From positions 62,001 to 126,000 of the forward strand of contig SVOK01000002.1 in NCBI GenBank assembly GCA_015066445.1: 64,000 bases of DNA, in the 5' to 3' direction. Made by a program: the position numbers and the translations under genes. Position 1 is the stretch's first letter. Each line of letters begins with the position of its first letter. The notes under the pieces were generated by a model. It ran no database searches. It was not told the DNA's origin and saw only the letters and a list, made by a program, of their open reading frames with translations. Source of the stretch: Oscillospiraceae bacterium (lineage in GTDB: Bacteria; Bacillota; Clostridia; Oscillospirales; Acutalibacteraceae). Below are positions 61,806-64,000 of this stretch, piece after piece.

Positions 61806-63074
61806 ATGAATATTTGTGAAATTAAGAACGCTATAAAAAACGGTAAATTCGACGATAGCTTTGCTATGCTTTACGGTGATACCGAAGCTGCTAAGGCAAG
61901 ATATATCAAGGCTTGCGAAAGCTTTGAGGAGTTATATCCGCAGTCGGGTGAGATACGTATTTTCTCAGCCCCAGGCAGAACAGAGGTTGGCGGCAACCAT
62001 ACTGACCATCAGCACGGAAGCGTGCTTGCGGGCAGTGTTAATCTTGATGTTATAGCTATAGTTTCCCTTAATGATGATGGTAAAATCCGCATTAAATCTG
62101 AGGGTTATCCTATGGATACTGTGACTGTGGGAGAATTTGCTAAGGCAGAAGGTGAGGAGGGAAAGGCAATTTCCCTTATCCGTGGAGTTTGCAGCCGTTT
62201 TGCTGAAAAGGGCTGTGACATTAAAGGCTTCAACGCATATACCACTTCAAATGTATTAAAGGGCTCGGGACTTTCTTCCTCTGCCGCATTTGAGGTGCTT
62301 GTGGGTAACATTTTAAACGGACTTTTTGACGGCAAGGCCACTCCTATTGAAATAGCAAAAATCGGTCAGTTTGCCGAGCGTGACTATTTTGGTAAGCCCT
62401 GCGGCTTGCTTGACCAGATGGCAAGCTCCTTAGGCGGATTCACCTATGCTGATTTTGCTGACCCTGCTGACCCCATAACCGAAAGCATTGAGCTTGACAT
62501 CAAGAGCTACGGATACACCCTTTGCGTTGTGGATACAGGCGGAAATCACGCAAATCTCACAGGAGATTATGCGGATATTACGCTTGAATGCCGTCAGATA
62601 AGCAATGCTTTAGGCGTTTCGTATCTGAGAGATGCTAATACAGATAAATTTTACGGTAATATAGCCGAGCTTCGCAAGGAGTGTGGCGACCGTGCAGTGC
62701 TTCGTGCGTTCCATTTCTTTAATGAGCAGGAGCGTGTAGGCGAGCAGCGTGCGGCACTTAAGACGGGCAGATTTGAGGATTTCCTCAGAATGGTTAACGC
62801 TTCGGGTCAGTCTTCTTATGACTATTTGCAAAACCTTTACTCAACCTCTGCTGTAAACGAGCAGGGACTCTCCCTCGCAATTGCACTAACAAAGCAGTTC
62901 TTGGGTGATAAGGGTGCTTGCCGTGTTCACGGCGGCGGTTTTGCCGGCACAATACAGTGCTATATTCCTACAGAGAGACTTGCGGAATACAAACAGATGA
63001 TAGAAAAAGCTTTTGGAGAGGGTAGCTGTTGTGTTCTTAATATAAGACCTGTGGGCGGATATGAAATAAAATAA
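61806..63074 (+). CDS. Galactokinase-family GHMP sugar kinase with altered signature
   Basis: A 422-residue GHMP kinase. The ATP loop is in LKGSGLSSSAAFEV (about 148-161) and the catalytic Asp in GLLDQMAS (near 198), with GACRVHGGGFAGTIQ near the C-terminus, all as in GalK. The N-terminal signature is GRTEVGGNHTDHQ (57-69), where canonical GalK has GR-N-L/I-GEH-D-Y; the Glu and Tyr that contact galactose are replaced by Asn and His. It has a longer N-terminal extension (about 45 residues). It may phosphorylate galactose or a related sugar. No galT or galE is near; it is paired with ackA. Confidence 0.83.
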   Translation: MNICEIKNAIKNGKFDDSFAMLYGDTEAAKARYIKACESFEELYPQSGEIRIFSAPGRTEVGGNHTDHQHGSVLAGSVNLDVIAIVSLNDDGKIRIKSEGYPMDTVTVGEFAKAEGEEGKAISLIRGVCSRFAEKGCDIKGFNAYTTSNVLKGSGLSSSAAFEVLVGNILNGLFDGKATPIEIAKIGQFAERDYFGKPCGLLDQMASSLGGFTYADFADPADPITESIELDIKSYGYTLCVVDTGGNHANLTGDYADITLECRQISNALGVSYLRDANTDKFYGNIAELRKECGDRAVLRAFHFFNEQERVGEQRAALKTGRFEDFLRMVNASGQSSYDYLQNLYSTSAVNEQGLSLAIALTKQFLGDKGACRVHGGGFAGTIQCYIPTERLAEYKQMIEKAFGEGSCCVLNIRPVGGYEIK

Positions 63075-63104
63075 ACCTACTCCGAACGAAGGAAAAGGAC
63101 TTTT

Positions 63105-63317
63105 ATGGAACAAGCTTTAGTTATTATTTGTATAGTTGTTGCGGCATTATTTTTTCTTGCTGTTACAATAAAATTGATACTCGCTATTTCTAAGTTTTCA
63201 AGAGACCTTGTTTATTTAAACTCCGAAATTAAACGTACACACGGCTCAGAGCGTAAGGCCTGGAAACGCAGAAAACGCAGATTATTTTCTAAATTTTGGG
63301 TTTATTTTATGAATTAA
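63105..63317 (+). CDS. Small single-pass membrane protein
   Basis: A 70-residue protein with a membrane helix (about residues 5-29: LVIICIVVAALFFLAVTIKLILA) and a very basic C-terminus (KAWKRRKRRLFSKF). AAAGGAC lies before the ATG. I do not recognise a family. It stands between galK and ypeB. Confidence 0.65.
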   Translation: MEQALVIICIVVAALFFLAVTIKLILAISKFSRDLVYLNSEIKRTHGSERKAWKRRKRRLFSKFWVYFMN

Positions 63318-63354
63318 TCCACTTTTTTCCGGAAATACTTTTAATAAAGAATAG

Positions 63355-63401
63355 TTTAAACCAAGTGTAACTTTTAATGTGGCACTTGGTTTAAAATTTT
63401 T
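63355..63401 (+). terminator. Hairpin terminator in the ypeB leader
   Basis: TTTAAACCAAGTG (63355-63367) pairs perfectly with CACTTGGTTTAAA (63383-63395), followed by ATTTTT. It abuts the GGAGG site of ypeB, so it either ends the ackA-galK transcript or acts as an attenuator for ypeB. Confidence 0.8.
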
Positions 63402-63413
63402 CCGGAGGTAAAA

Positions 63414-64000
63414 ATGAAAACAAGAAATGCTGTGAGAATCATAAGCTTTTGTCTGGCGACAGTTTTGGTGAGCGTAGGGTTTTTGATTAAAACAGTTAAA
63501 ACCTCAGAACGCTATGAGCTTGAGCTTAAAAACGGGTATTCTAAAAATTTTGACGATTTCAGCGCCGCAGTAAATAATATATCTTTGCTTTTGAGCAAGC
63601 TGAAATATACTTCCACAAAGGAGCAAGCGGCAAAAACAGCGGCAAAGCTTTTAGCTGAAGCGGAGCTTTCAAAAACTGCACTTTCGCAGATGCCGCAAAA
63701 CGGAGAGCTTACGGTGCTTAACCGCTTTTTTTCACAGGTGGGAAATTATGCTGTGGCGATTTCGGAGCAGATAAGCAGTGACGGTACAGAGTCAGACACA
63801 ATAGCGGAAAATATTATTATTTTAGCAGATACAGCACAAAAAATAGCAGAAACGGTGAATACCGCTCAAAGTGATTATAATAACAGTGAATACTGGGCTA
63901 TGGAGCTTGAAGAAAAGCTGGGCTCTGACGAGAATTCGTTAAATCTTGCTGAGTCACTTCAAAAGCTTGAGGAGGAATTGACCGATTTTCCAACCCTTAT
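63414..64000 (+). CDS. ypeB: Germination protein YpeB, N-terminal part (runs off right edge)
   Basis: The visible 195 residues have a membrane helix (about 7-25), then YELELKNGYSKNFDDFSAAVNNISLLLSKL-type helices (in part), ALSQMP and NRFFSQVGNYAVAIS, which match the N-terminal domain of YpeB. YpeB stabilises the spore cortex-lytic enzyme SleB during sporulation, so it implies an endospore former. In Bacillus, sleB lies directly upstream; here a small membrane gene and a terminator do instead. GGAGG lies five bases before the ATG. Confidence 0.82.
   Translation, partial: MKTRNAVRIISFCLATVLVSVGFLIKTVKTSERYELELKNGYSKNFDDFSAAVNNISLLLSKLKYTSTKEQAAKTAAKLLAEAELSKTALSQMPQNGELTVLNRFFSQVGNYAVAISEQISSDGTESDTIAENIIILADTAQKIAETVNTAQSDYNNSEYWAMELEEKLGSDENSLNLAESLQKLEEELTDFPTL

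Noticed and set aside
1-64000. CRISPR arrays, tRNA or rRNA genes, prophage
   Set aside because: No regularly spaced direct repeats, no tRNA-like T-loop/anticodon arrangements that I could recognise, and no phage structural or integrase genes were seen.

Overview
The window reads as chromosomal DNA of a low-GC Gram-positive Clostridia, most likely an Oscillospirales/Ruminococcaceae-type anaerobe. The grounds are the PolC-type replicase, the gene order pyrH-frr-uppS-cdsA-dxr-rseP-ispG-polC, the non-mevalonate isoprenoid genes, a T-box leader, strong sigma-A type promoters with 17-bp spacers, GGAGG ribosome sites, frequent TTG/GTG starts, and a YpeB-type germination protein that suggests spore formation. 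No rRNA, tRNA, CRISPR array, intact insertion sequence or prophage was seen. Almost everything is housekeeping; the accessory parts are the left edge (1-660), a divergent catabolic-looking module (30.7-34.8 kb), a small broken zinc-ribbon gene (41.1-41.6 kb) and a hairpin-rich spacer (47.4-47.7 kb).

Layout. 1-0.5 kb: start of an unknown AT-rich gene. 0.7-3 kb: CofE-like ligase and a stand-alone GMP synthase ATPase subunit. 3.2-7.5 kb: glmS, and secD-secF from their own promoter. 7.7-11.3 kb: a threonine T-box operon, thrS plus a class I aminotransferase. 11.4-17.1 kb (+): lepA, a VanY-type peptidase, DUF1846 and an alanine/sodium symporter. 17.3-27.6 kb (-): the pyrH-to-polC operon for translation termination, lipid and undecaprenyl synthesis, MEP isoprenoids and replication. 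27.7-30.8 kb (+): TepA, two half-size TauE/SafE proteins, then lexA-rnhA-queT behind a probable LexA box. 30.8-34.8 kb: FAD oxidoreductase and M14 peptidase diverging from a PocR/AraC regulator and an AAC(3)-fold acetyltransferase. 35-41 kb (+): murD, two tandem M42 peptidases, a GNAT, a PLP C-S lyase and a propeller-like protein. 41.6-47.3 kb (-): PlsC-like acyltransferase, then minD-like/mgsA/hisS/aspS. 47.7-57.5 kb (-): polA, LMW phosphatase-RimI fusion, tsaD, lipid kinase, mreBCD and PBP2, joining DNA repair, t6A/S18 modification and cell-shape genes. 57.7-60.5 kb (-): mntP, a DUF4380 protein and tmcAL. 60.6-64 kb (+): ackA, an atypical galactokinase, a small membrane protein and the start of ypeB.

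Most notable observations: (i) PolC lacks the DnaQ-type proofreading exonuclease normally inserted in its PHP domain, while all nine expected PHP metal ligands are present; (ii) a low-molecular-weight phosphatase is fused to RimI within a tsaD operon; (iii) GMP synthase is encoded as a lone ATP-pyrophosphatase subunit next to a CofE-like ligase; (iv) a PocR/AraC regulator appears to start at ATT; (v) a complete small gene is interrupted by one in-frame amber codon; (vi) the ackA and tmcAL promoters interlock with superimposed -10 boxes; and (vii) a perfect 12-bp inverted repeat brackets the -35 of the minD-mgsA-hisS-aspS promoter. I did not find a clear new defence or mobile system. All functional calls are from motif recognition by eye, without database searches.
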